DNA of 64,000 nucleotides from assembly GCA_024690605.1 (NCBI GenBank), contig JAILOV010000016.1, forward strand, positions 32,045 through 96,044, read 5' to 3'. The notes under the pieces are model-generated. The model did no database searches, was not told where the DNA came from, and saw nothing but the letters and a program-made list of their open reading frames with translations. Below, one piece after another: positions 27,715 to 35,394 of this stretch. This stretch comes from Lachnospiraceae bacterium (lineage in GTDB: Bacteria; Bacillota; Clostridia; Lachnospirales; Lachnospiraceae). A program made the translations under genes and the position numbers. How positions within the stretch are numbered: the stretch's first letter is position 1; every line of letters begins with the position of its first letter.

Positions 27715-28638
27715 TTACATCGGCACCCTTGCTTTGAGCATGTCGGCGTAGATCACGGCATCCACATCCTCGCGTGCGACGCGCGCCTCATAGGTGAGTT
27801 CCACGCGGTGATGCAGCACATTGACCACAACGGCCCGGATGTCATCGGGAATCACATGATCCCGCTCCTGCAGAAAGGCCCGGGCCTGTGATGCCTGTAC
27901 CAGATGGATCATGGCGCGCGGGCTCACGCCCAGGACAAAGCGCGATTCCTGTCTGGTCAGCGTGACGATGTCATCGGCGTAGCGGAGGATCTCATCGGTC
28001 ACTTTGACGTCCCGCACCTCCGCGCGCAGGCGGATGACATCCTCTGAGGTCAGCACATGTTCCACCGTGTCCGGTGTTCTGCCGTCAAGGAAATTTCTGG
28101 TCATCAGGATCTCGTTGTCCGCGTCCGGATAGCCGACCGACAGTTTCATCATGAAGCGGTCCAGCTGTGCCTCGGGCAGCGGCCAGGTGCCGGCAAAGGA
28201 AACCGGATTCTGTGTGGCGATGACCATGAACGGATCGGGCAGCCGGATGATGCGGCCGTCCACCGTCACCTGTCCCTCCGCCATGGCTTCCAGCAGGCTC
28301 GCCTGCGTCTTGGGCGAGGTGCGGTTGATCTCGTCGGCCAGGATCATCTGGCGCATGATCGCGCCCTCACGGAATTCGAACTCGCCGGTCTTCATGTTGT
28401 AGACCGACACGCCGGTGATGTCCGACGGAAGCGTGTCCGGCGTGAACTGGATGCGTCCGAAGCTCATCTGCACGACGGAGGCGAGGGTCCTCGCGAGCGT
28501 GGTCTTGCCGACACCCGGCACATCCTCCAGCAGCACGTGGCCGCCGGCCAGCAGGCAGATCAGGAGGTTGTCCACCACCTCCTCCTTGCCCACGAAATAA
28601 TCGTTGATCGATCGTTTCAGTCTGTTGATCATGTTCAT
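27715..28638 (-). CDS. MoxR family AAA+ ATPase
   Basis: A 307-residue cytoplasmic AAA+ ATPase of the MoxR group, thought to act as a chaperone with VWA/DUF58 partners. Walker A is DVPGVGKTTLA near residue 42, Walker B is MILADEINRT, sensor 1 is VIATQNP, and the lid region carries GVSPRA. The length is normal. Its ATG overlaps the stop of the nucleoside hydrolase gene as ATGA; a second in-frame ATG two codons later is an equally possible start. Confidence 0.96.
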   Translation of the reverse strand: MNMINRLKRSINDYFVGKEEVVDNLLICLLAGGHVLLEDVPGVGKTTLARTLASVVQMSFGRIQFTPDTLPSDITGVSVYNMKTGEFEFREGAIMRQMILADEINRTSPKTQASLLEAMAEGQVTVDGRIIRLPDPFMVIATQNPVSFAGTWPLPEAQLDRFMMKLSVGYPDADNEILMTRNFLDGRTPDTVEHVLTSEDVIRLRAEVRDVKVTDEILRYADDIVTLTRQESRFVLGVSPRAMIHLVQASQARAFLQERDHVIPDDIRAVVVNVLHHRVELTYEARVAREDVDAVIYADMLKARVPM

Positions 28639-29528
28639 GCCTCCGGCGGAAAGGCAAGCCGCAGCTTGCTGATGAAATCTCCCAGCACATAGCGGGAGTC
28701 GATCTGTTCATAAACACGGACCATCGGCATGGTCTCGTCCGATCTGCTCGAGGTGTCCTCCTCGACCATCGGTGCGTGCGCCTCGCGGAATCTGCCGCAG
28801 CCGGGGTTTAGTGTCACGGCGACGGCCGGCGAGTCACCGAGAGACCAGCTCTCACCCTGTGTCCATCCGGCAAGAGGCGAGTTATTATAGGCGACCATGT
28901 TGTCAAACAGATGCCTGCCGATCTCGCCGCAGGGAGCGATCCGCTCCTCGATCTCCGCCAGCCCGATCGTGATCGTGGTGTAGACGCTTGAGGGAACCAG
29001 CCACAGTTTTACGCCGCTTTTCAACACGGCATTGGCGGATGCCACATCATTGCCGGCGTTGAATTCGCGAAACGGCGCGCGGATGTCTCCGGCGCCGTGC
29101 GTGCCGATCCAGACCACCGTGACCCGTTCCCGGATCTCCGGGCGTTTTCTCATCGCCGCTGCGACATTGGTGATCGCGCCCTGGCACAGGACAAACAGCG
29201 GATGCGGATCCTCCCGCATCGCTTCTTCGATCAGGAAATCCGCCGCAGGGGACACCTGTGCGGGGTCCGCGTCATCCGCGAGCGGTCCCTCTTCTCCCAT
29301 GAAAACCGGAACCTCGCGCTTCATCGCGCGGAGGATCGTCAGGATCTCGTCATAGCTTCTCTGCACGGAACCCGCCTCATGAAAATGGGTCGCGGCGATC
29401 CCCCGCACGATGAGTCTGGGGCTTAAGAGCGCGTGCACGATCGCGAACGGATCGTCCGCCTCGCACGCTGCGTCCGTGTCGATGATCACACGGATCTTTT
29501 TTTCGTCCGGTACATCAAAATGAAGCAT
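28635..29528 (-). CDS. Nucleoside hydrolase
   Basis: A 297-residue inosine-uridine-preferring nucleoside hydrolase family protein, which splits N-ribosyl bonds of nucleosides. The Ca2+-binding N-terminal motif appears as IIDTDAACEADDPFA, a variant of the usual DTDPGxDD. Further family marks are the hydrophobic strand LFVLCQGAITNVAAA and NAGNDVASANAVL. The C-terminal catalytic Asp region is weaker to my eye, so substrate cannot be assigned. GGGAGG precedes ATG 29528. It heads the four-gene operon with moxR, with which it overlaps; that association is unusual. Confidence 0.88.
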   Translation of the reverse strand: MLHFDVPDEKKIRVIIDTDAACEADDPFAIVHALLSPRLIVRGIAATHFHEAGSVQRSYDEILTILRAMKREVPVFMGEEGPLADDADPAQVSPAADFLIEEAMREDPHPLFVLCQGAITNVAAAMRKRPEIRERVTVVWIGTHGAGDIRAPFREFNAGNDVASANAVLKSGVKLWLVPSSVYTTITIGLAEIEERIAPCGEIGRHLFDNMVAYNNSPLAGWTQGESWSLGDSPAVAVTLNPGCGRFREAHAPMVEEDTSSRSDETMPMVRVYEQIDSRYVLGDFISKLRLAFPPEA

Positions 29529-29560
29529 AGGCGTTCCTCCCGTTTCTGTTTCCGGTATTC

Positions 29561-29589
29561 ATGTTAGCATGCGCACATCGGGAATGCAA
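29561..29589 (-). promoter_or_regulatory. Promoter for the nucleoside hydrolase/moxR operon
   Basis: Minus strand: TTGCAT (29584-29589), 17 bases, TAACAT (29561-29566), with a leader of about 30 bases to ATG 29528. Confidence 0.6.
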
Positions 29590-29656
29590 CGCGGCGTCGA
29601 CCCCGGAAGATCACGTGTCCGAATCTCAAAAAATCACACATTCAGACCTCAGATCA

Positions 29657-29685
29657 TTGACTTCCCGTGCGGAAGATAATATAAA
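29657..29685 (+). promoter_or_regulatory. Promoter for the zinc-ribbon membrane protein operon
   Basis: TTGACT (29657-29662), 17 bases, TATAAA (29680-29685) inside GATAATATAAAAGG. The first gene starts 23 bases later. Confidence 0.65.
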
Positions 29686-29708
29686 AGGATCATATTGTGA
29701 GGTGAACC

Positions 29709-30485
29709 GTGAAAGAGAACACGTATCTGATCTGTCCGAACTGCGGCGCCGAGATCGACATCGACAGCACGAAATGTCCGTATTGCGGATACATCAATCT
29801 CGAGGGCGCGGAGAAGAAATTCCGGTCAGACATCAATGAGATCAGGGATCATATCGAGGAGGCGAAAAAGGAACCCTCGAAAGCGCTCGTGAAGGGATTT
29901 ACGGGCGGAACCAGGATCATCCTGATCGTGGTGGCGGTGCTGGCCGTCCTTGCCGGGCTCTATGTTGCGGAACTGGTGAGAGAAACCCGGGATAAGCCGA
30001 AGCTCATCCTGTCCGCGGACGATGAGGCCTATGCCTCGGCGTACCGGGAAACGGCCGGGGAACAGCTTGCGGAAGCATTTGATGACCGGGATGTCGAACG
30101 GATGGCAGGGATCTTTGACCGGGCCTATTCGCAGGAGCGCGTTTCCCTCTGGGGTGTGCCGCACTATGAAGCGGCCTACGCGTCCAGCTGCTACCGGAAA
30201 CTCCAGCAGTGCCTCGCCGGTCCGGACGGAGAGAAGATCCCGAAAAAAGAGGCCGAGGAGATCACCTATTACTGCTTTTATTTCTACTTCCGGGCGTACG
30301 GTGAGGACGCTGCGGAGATCTTCGATCCGATCCGGGAGACGGAGATCCTGCCGCTCCTTACGGGAAGACTGGGCTACACCGTGGACGAGATGGAGGGCTT
30401 CCGGGATGCGGTCTGGGATTCCACCAATGTGGACAGGACAAAGGTATACCGGTTGACAAAGAAACGATACAGGGACTATCGGTAA
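29709..30485 (+). CDS. Zinc-ribbon, single-pass membrane protein
   Basis: A 258-residue protein of unknown function. The start is a GTG preceded by GAGGTGA. It begins with a zinc ribbon (CPNCG, then CPYCG; residues 9-28), then a charged helical stretch (about 35-60), one membrane helix (about 70-90, RIILIVVAVLAVLAGLYVA), and a helical domain of about 165 residues predicted to lie outside the cell. The gene after it has the same plan, and the third gene has the membrane and outer parts only, so the three look like a related set acting together. Proteins with this N-terminal ribbon are often poorly characterised. Confidence 0.85.
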   Translation: MKENTYLICPNCGAEIDIDSTKCPYCGYINLEGAEKKFRSDINEIRDHIEEAKKEPSKALVKGFTGGTRIILIVVAVLAVLAGLYVAELVRETRDKPKLILSADDEAYASAYRETAGEQLAEAFDDRDVERMAGIFDRAYSQERVSLWGVPHYEAAYASSCYRKLQQCLAGPDGEKIPKKEAEEITYYCFYFYFRAYGEDAAEIFDPIRETEILPLLTGRLGYTVDEMEGFRDAVWDSTNVDRTKVYRLTKKRYRDYR

Positions 30486-30486
30486 A

Positions 30487-31299
30487 ATGGAACAGACGAT
30501 CACAATGAAATGTAAAACCTGCGGGAGCAATCTCGGGATCGAGGATGAAGTCTGCCCGTACTGCGGGAGGATCAACGAGCAGGCTGCCGGTCATCGGGAA
30601 GAGATGCAGCAGGTCCGGGATGAATATGAACGGACCAGAGACGATGTTAAGGTCCGGTCGCGATCCGCCGGCAGGATCGGCCGGTTGGCCGTGATCGGCG
30701 CGATGCTTCTGGTCATTGCCGTTCTGGAGATCAGCGTGGTCCGGAATTCCGATGTAGAGATCCGTGAGAAAACAAAGACCGACCGGATCGCCCGTGAGGT
30801 GGACAGAAACAGGGATGCCATCGCGGAGACGCTGCGGGAGCTGGAAAAGAACAGAGCATACCTGGCCATGGACTGCTACATGCTGAATTACCGCCTGCGC
30901 GGAGATGACGCCTATGCCGACTACAGCAGAGTGTTTACGGCGGCTATCAATTACAGCGTGATCTATGAGGATATCCTGAACATCGTTGACGGCTACGAGG
31001 GCTATGACGAAAAGACACCCCGGGACTGGTGCGATGACATCGCGATCTACATCAGCGACTGGGATCGGTATGTCGGCGGATCGTTCTGGCATGACTCGGC
31101 GGATTCGCCGATGCACACGGGCGAACACGGGGCGTTCATCGCCGATGCCCGAAAAGACGCGCAGGATCTGGTGCAGGTCTATTTTGACCTGACGGACGAA
31201 CAGGCATCCGCCATGTGGACGATGGATGAAGAGGCTGTCGCGGACATGCTGTATGAAAACTGCCGGCGGCTCTATCCGGAAAAGAGGTCTGATGCGTAG
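30487..31299 (+). CDS. Second zinc-ribbon membrane protein, paralogous in plan
   Basis: A 270-residue protein starting one base after the previous stop. It repeats the upstream plan: zinc ribbon (CKTCG, CPYCG; residues 9-27), a charged coil (about 32-55), one membrane helix (about 62-80, LAVIGAMLLVIAVLEISVV), and an outer helical domain with many Asp/Tyr residues. Direct identity to its neighbour outside the ribbon is low, so divergence is old or the outer domains differ. Its end overlaps the third gene by 8 bases. Confidence 0.85.
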   Translation: MEQTITMKCKTCGSNLGIEDEVCPYCGRINEQAAGHREEMQQVRDEYERTRDDVKVRSRSAGRIGRLAVIGAMLLVIAVLEISVVRNSDVEIREKTKTDRIAREVDRNRDAIAETLRELEKNRAYLAMDCYMLNYRLRGDDAYADYSRVFTAAINYSVIYEDILNIVDGYEGYDEKTPRDWCDDIAIYISDWDRYVGGSFWHDSADSPMHTGEHGAFIADARKDAQDLVQVYFDLTDEQASAMWTMDEEAVADMLYENCRRLYPEKRSDA

Positions 31300-31702
31300 A
31301 GAAAAGAAGAAAAAGGATCCGGTGATCCTGCTCCTGGATCTGCTCATCATCGTCCTGCTGTTCGTGATGCTCTTTTCCGGAGCCCGCGCCTATTTCTACA
31401 GGAGCCTGACGGATGAGCATTCCTTCGGGCAGGACGCGGGCATGATGTCTTTTGAACTGCAGAGAGGGGACTATGCCGCACTGATCCGCGGGAGATACGT
31501 CAATGAGTTCAACGGAGAGACGGAAGCGTCCCGTTATCACGCGCTCGCGGATTATGTGGAGGCCGCGTCCATGCTGAAGGTCTATGCCGCAAAACACGAC
31601 GATGACAGGGCACAACAGCAGCGGGCGATCATGACCGAAGCACGGGAAGAGATGGGCGATCTCACGGTCTTTGCCGACCGGGTGGATGAAATGTTCCGGT
31701 GA
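31292..31702 (+). CDS. Small single-pass membrane protein
   Basis: A 136-residue protein. The track start at 31226 lies deep inside the previous gene; ATG 31292 follows AAAGAGGTCTG and overlaps the preceding stop by 8 bases, so I use it. A Lys/Arg-rich head (RREKKKK) leads into one membrane helix (about residues 9-30, [20 protein letters not shown]), then an outer helical domain of about 100 residues. There is no zinc ribbon. Its 3' end abuts the breakpoint that truncated an ABC ATPase gene. Function unknown. Confidence 0.75.
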   Translation: MRREKKKKDPVILLLDLLIIVLLFVMLFSGARAYFYRSLTDEHSFGQDAGMMSFELQRGDYAALIRGRYVNEFNGETEASRYHALADYVEAASMLKVYAAKHDDDRAQQQRAIMTEAREEMGDLTVFADRVDEMFR

Positions 31703-31727
31703 GGATCAGCTTCCGGTCGACCGGTAA

Positions 31728-32178
31728 TAAGCCGCAGGGGAGTGCGCAGAAGATCATGAAGCTGCAGCGCCTCCGTCAGTTCCTCCAGCCGGTTCCGATA
31801 GTCCACGTCGGAGAGCCGGTAGATATCCTTGAGCAACTGGAAACTGTCCACGATCGGCACATCCCACCACAGCTGCATCCGCTGCCCGAAGACGACGCCG
31901 ATCCGCCGGACATGGTCCTGCCGGTCTTTCCAGGGGATCCTTCCGTCGACCGTCACTTCTCCGCCATCCGGCGTCATGATCCCGGAAAGGATCTTGACTG
32001 TTGTGGACTTCCCGGCGCCGTTCGGTCCGATGGTGCCCACCAGTTCCCCGCGCGCGATGTCAAACGACAGATCCCGCAGCGCTTCGACGGTCTTGCGCTC
32101 CCGGAAAAGACTCCCTTTTTTCCGCTTCTCCGGAACGGAAAAGGTCTTGTGCAGGTTTTCTACATGGATGAAAGACAT
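31728..32178 (-). pseudogene. ABC transporter ATPase, 5' fragment
   Basis: The first 150 or so residues of an ABC ATPase of the ABC-2 export type: ENLHKTFSV, Walker [11 protein letters not shown], and [16 protein letters not shown] with the Q-loop. The family's next segment, the LSxGQ signature followed by Walker B, should come directly after LLRTPLRL. Instead the reading runs into antisense sequence of the upstream membrane protein gene, so the gene is cut near 31703-31731 and its 3' half is not in the window. I start it at ATG 32178 (MSFIHVENL), though upstream in-frame ATGs exist. It cannot hydrolyse ATP normally. Confidence 0.8.
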
Positions 32179-32184
32179 GTCATA

Positions 32185-32213
32185 AAGATACCTTTTCATG
32201 TGTTTGACGTCAA
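32185..32213 (-). promoter_or_regulatory. Promoter of the truncated ABC gene, leaderless arrangement
   Basis: Minus strand: TTGACG (32208-32213), 17 bases, TATCTT (32185-32190). Six bases separate the -10 from ATG 32178, so transcription would begin at or beside the A of the start codon. Confidence 0.5.
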
Positions 32214-32225
32214 GGAACAATCACG

Positions 32226-32255
32226 AAGAAAGAGGCACAGATCTCTCTGTGCCTC
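32226..32255 (-). terminator. Rho-independent terminator of the DUF4342 gene
   Basis: A perfect 10-bp stem, GAGGCACAGA/TCTGTGCCTC (32232-32255), with a 4-base loop. Read on the minus strand it is followed by TTTCTTC. Confidence 0.8.
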
Positions 32256-32293
32256 CCTCCGTTCAGAATGTGTCTGCATTCTGATATACGATT

Positions 32294-32686
32294 TTACTTC
32301 ACTTCATCCGTGGTTCCGTCCTTTTTCACGATCTCGATCTTGCAGCCGAAGCCGAATGCCGCGATCGCGCCGGCGATGAGCGCCCAGGGCGCCGCGACCG
32401 CTCCGAGGAGACCGCCCAGGATACCGACATTCACGGGAACGCTGAGCACGATCTGTTCGTCCTTTTTGATCTGGATGCGATCCACGTTGCCCTCTTCCAC
32501 GCGGGCCTTGATGCGGTTGATGATATCCTCGGTCTTCTCTTTGTCTTCACCGGAGCCAACGGGAATAAAGCTTTCGATCGCCTTGTCCGGATCGTTGTCC
32601 GATTTTCCCAGGAGCTCCTTGGCTGCCGCATAGTCCAGTCCGGTTGCGCTCATGACCTTTTCGATTGCTTCGATCGTAAGTTCCAT
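32294..32686 (-). CDS. UBA-like plus DUF4342 domain protein
   Basis: A 130-residue protein. I use ATG 32686, after GGGAGA, rather than the track's 32785. Residues 1-40 form a UBA-like helical bundle of the kind found at the N-terminus of EF-Ts (IEAIEKVMSATGLDYAAAKELL). The remainder is a DUF4342 domain with an amphipathic KKDEQIVLSVPVNVG, a Gly/Ala-rich hydrophobic stretch that could associate with membrane, and a short charged tail. Function unknown. It is monocistronic, with a strong terminator just downstream and a possible TATACT -10 about 60 bases upstream. Confidence 0.85.
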   Translation of the reverse strand: MELTIEAIEKVMSATGLDYAAAKELLGKSDNDPDKAIESFIPVGSGEDKEKTEDIINRIKARVEEGNVDRIQIKKDEQIVLSVPVNVGILGGLLGAVAAPWALIAGAIAAFGFGCKIEIVKKDGTTDEVK

Positions 32687-32928
32687 TTCTCCCTCTCTTT
32701 CCGGAGCGTTCGCTCCTGTTTGCCGTACATCTGATAAACAGAGTATACGACGAAGGATCGGCAGGATAAACATCCAATTTGGCAAAATGGGAGGGTGTAT
32801 TTTTCGGATCCGGATCTTCTGTCAAGATCTGATCCGGTACAGATCAAATATTAAGGAGTGTATGATCGGGAGATGCGATATAGTGTATAGTGATCAAGCA
32901 GGCATTCGTACCACGGAGGAAAAGAAGG

Positions 32929-34146
32929 ATGGATATCGCACACAGAAAAGTGAGGAAAAGGATCCGTTTTACCGATGAGGACAACCGGCCTCTTTCGGGG
33001 CAGGCGATCGGCATTCATCAGCAGGATCACGCATTCCTGTTCGGATGCGGCGGCTTTGTTTTCATCCCGTATATCATGCAGGGAGATGAATTCTCCCGGC
33101 AGGTTGCCGACAGCTGGCTGGAGATCTTTAACTACGCCACGCTCCCGTTTTACTGGGGCAACTATGAACGGGAGGAGGGAAAAACAAACAAAGATACGCT
33201 CATGAAGACCGCGCAGTATCTGAAGGAGAATGGCGTCCGGGTCAAGGGACATCCGCTCTGCTGGCACACCGTGTGCGCCGACTGGCTCATGAAATATGAC
33301 AATGCCACGATCCTGGAAAAACAGTTCGACCGGATCGAGCGGGAAGTGACCGGGTTTAAGGGCGTCATCGACATGTGGGATGTGATCAACGAAGTCGTCA
33401 TCATGCCGATCTTCGATAAATATGACAATGCGGTCACAAGGATCTGCAAGGAAAAAGGCCGCGTCGGTCTCATCAGGGAAGTGTTCGCGAGAGCACATGA
33501 AAGCAATCCCGAGGCGGTGCTGCTCCTCAATGATTTCAACACTTCCATTGATTATGAGATCCTGATCGACGGCTGCCTGAACGCGGGTGTGCCCATCAGC
33601 GCCATCGGGATCCAGTCCCACCAGCATCAGGGCTACTGGGGACGGGAGAAACTTCTGGAGGTCCTGGACCGATTCTCTTCTTTCGGACTGCCGATCCACT
33701 TTACCGAAAACACGCTGATCTCCGGCGAACTCATGCCGCCTCATATCGTGGATCTCAATGACTGGCAGGTGGAGCAGTGGCCGACGACCCCCGAGGGGGA
33801 AGCACGCCAGGCGCGGGAGATGGAGGAGATGTACCGGATCCTGTTCTCACACCCGCTGGTCGAAGCGATCACCAGCTGGGATTACAAGGACGGCGCCTGG
33901 CTCGGAGCACCGAGCGGACTGGTCAGAGAGGACGGATCACGCAAGCCTTCCTTTGAGATGCTGAAGAAACTCGTGAAGGAGGAATGGTGGACGGATACCA
34001 CCGTAACGACGGACGAGAACGGCTGGGCGGAGGTGGAAGCCTTTAAGGGAGATTATGCCATAAACTGCGGGGATCGCCGGGCCGATGTGCGGCTGACGAA
34101 TGACGCGGAAACGGTGATCGTCATCCCGCGCGGATCGGACCATTGA
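32929..34146 (+). CDS. GH10 endo-1,4-beta-xylanase, probably cytoplasmic
   Basis: A 405-residue family 10 glycoside hydrolase. ATG 32929 follows GGAGGAAAAGAAGG, a better start than 32890. The catalytic barrel shows HPLCWHT, the acid/base Glu in WDVINEV (residue 155), the conserved SAIGIQSHQHQG, and the nucleophile Glu in HFTEN (residue 260). A beta-sandwich tail of about 60 residues ends the protein. No signal peptide or lipobox is present, so it should act on imported xylo-oligosaccharides or related substrates inside the cell. The motif around the nucleophile (HFTE in place of ITELD) is divergent, so substrate may differ. No transporter is adjacent. Confidence 0.9.
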   Translation: MDIAHRKVRKRIRFTDEDNRPLSGQAIGIHQQDHAFLFGCGGFVFIPYIMQGDEFSRQVADSWLEIFNYATLPFYWGNYEREEGKTNKDTLMKTAQYLKENGVRVKGHPLCWHTVCADWLMKYDNATILEKQFDRIEREVTGFKGVIDMWDVINEVVIMPIFDKYDNAVTRICKEKGRVGLIREVFARAHESNPEAVLLLNDFNTSIDYEILIDGCLNAGVPISAIGIQSHQHQGYWGREKLLEVLDRFSSFGLPIHFTENTLISGELMPPHIVDLNDWQVEQWPTTPEGEARQAREMEEMYRILFSHPLVEAITSWDYKDGAWLGAPSGLVREDGSRKPSFEMLKKLVKEEWWTDTTVTTDENGWAEVEAFKGDYAINCGDRRADVRLTNDAETVIVIPRGSDH

Positions 34147-34179
34147 AAACGGCCGGCAAAAGCCGGGGATGAGGGGAAT

Positions 34180-34208
34180 TTGACAACGCTCCGCTCTTTC
34201 CCTAGTAT
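34180..34208 (+). promoter_or_regulatory. Promoter for the 4-TM protein
   Basis: Consensus TTGACA (34180-34185), 17 bases, TAGTAT (34203-34208). Alternatively TATAAA begins at 34206 with a 20-base spacer. Confidence 0.6.
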
Positions 34209-34249
34209 AAAAGAGACAGGAAATCTGTCTGAAAGAAAGGAGGACAGGG

Positions 34250-34765
34250 ATGATGGAAGAGAAGATGAAAAAAGTCAGTCGGCGGATGAACATCTACATG
34301 AGTCTGGCAATGAGCATCTGCCTGTCGATCGTGGGGGTGCTGAACGGCAACATCACCAAGATCATCGCGGGATTTGTTCCGGCGTCGCAGCTTGTCGTGA
34401 GCATCCTTACGAGCTTCCTGATCAGTCTGCTGATCAGTCTGGTGATCGGCTTTCTCGTGCCGATCCATAAGGTGTGCGGTGCCGCTTCAAAGAACATGAA
34501 GCCGGGGATCGGAAAGCGGTGCGTGGAGAGCCTGATCTCGGATCTGATCTATACGCCGGTCATGACGCTGGCGATGACGCTTTTTGCTTACATCCGGGTG
34601 ATGCGGTCCTCGGGCGGGACGGCGGAACTCCATTATCTGCCGATGTTCCTGGCATCGCTCGTGGTCTGCATGGTCTTCGGCTTTGTTCTGATCTACATTT
34701 TTACACCGGCATTCCTGAAAAAGGCCATGAAGGCGGAAGGCGTGGAGCAGCCGCCGCAGGGCTGA
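34250..34765 (+). CDS. Four-TM membrane protein of unknown function
   Basis: A 171-residue protein with four membrane helices in two similar pairs (about residues 14-34 and 44-72; 100-118 and 130-152), a layout like two DUF2798-type hairpins in tandem. AAAGGAGG lies before two adjacent ATGs. Between the pairs is a basic loop (KVCGAASKNMKPGIGKRC). It has its own promoter and converges on trpG. No function can be assigned. Confidence 0.75.
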   Translation: MMEEKMKKVSRRMNIYMSLAMSICLSIVGVLNGNITKIIAGFVPASQLVVSILTSFLISLLISLVIGFLVPIHKVCGAASKNMKPGIGKRCVESLISDLIYTPVMTLAMTLFAYIRVMRSSGGTAELHYLPMFLASLVVCMVFGFVLIYIFTPAFLKKAMKAEGVEQPPQG

Positions 34766-34767
34766 TG

Positions 34768-34789
34768 AAAAATCCGGCAGGACTGCCGG
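34768..34789 (-). terminator. Rho-independent terminator of trpEG
   Basis: A 7-bp stem CCGGCAG/CTGCCGG (34774-34789) with a 2-base apparent loop. On the minus strand it is followed by ATTTTTC. It lies three bases past the stop of the convergent gene. Confidence 0.7.
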
Positions 34790-34827
34790 GCGATGGTTTC
34801 GGATCCTGATGGAAATGCCGGGAGAGA

Positions 34828-35394
34828 TCAGACGGACAGGAAATTCCGGAGCATGATCTTGCCCTCCGGCGTCAGGATGGATTCCGGATGAAACTGAACA
34901 CCGAAGACGGGGCGGGTTTTGTGCATGACAGCCATGACCTCCCCGTCTTTTGTCTGCGCGATCACGCGAAGCTCTTCGGGGAGCGTATCTTTGTCCGCCG
35001 CAAGGGAGTGGTAGCGCGCCACGGGGGTTTCGGGGGAGCAGCCGGCAAACAGCGGCGTGCCCGTGTCCAGCGTGACGATCGACTGCTTGCCGTGCATGAG
35101 CTTTGCGGCATAGGTGATGACACCGCCAAAGGCTGCACAGATCGCCTGATGTCCGAGACAGACGCCGAGGATCGGCGTGTCGTCGTCGAGCGAACGCACG
35201 GCGTCAATGATGATGCCGGCGTCCTCGGGACGCCCGGGACCGGGGGAGAGGATGATGTGAGCGGGATGCAGCGCGCGCACCTCTTCCACGGTCTTTTCGT
35301 CATTGCGGATCACCAGGATGTCGGGATCGATCTCGCCGATATACTGGTAGAGGTTATAGGAAAAACTGTCGTAGTTGTCGATCAGCAGGGTCAT
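34828..35394 (-). CDS. trpG: Anthranilate synthase glutamine amidotransferase subunit
   Basis: A 188-residue class I glutamine amidotransferase that supplies ammonia to TrpE. The start MTLLIDNYDSFSYNL, the oxyanion strand LSPGPGRPEDAG, the nucleophile GVCLGHQAI and the His/Glu pair VQFHPES are all intact. Its ATG overlaps the trpE stop as ATGA. The same fold serves PabA in folate synthesis, and dual-use subunits exist; the coupled TrpE-like partner favours tryptophan synthesis. No other trp genes are adjacent, so the rest of the pathway is elsewhere. Confidence 0.88.
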   Translation of the reverse strand: MTLLIDNYDSFSYNLYQYIGEIDPDILVIRNDEKTVEEVRALHPAHIILSPGPGRPEDAGIIIDAVRSLDDDTPILGVCLGHQAICAAFGGVITYAAKLMHGKQSIVTLDTGTPLFAGCSPETPVARYHSLAADKDTLPEELRVIAQTKDGEVMAVMHKTRPVFGVQFHPESILTPEGKIMLRNFLSV

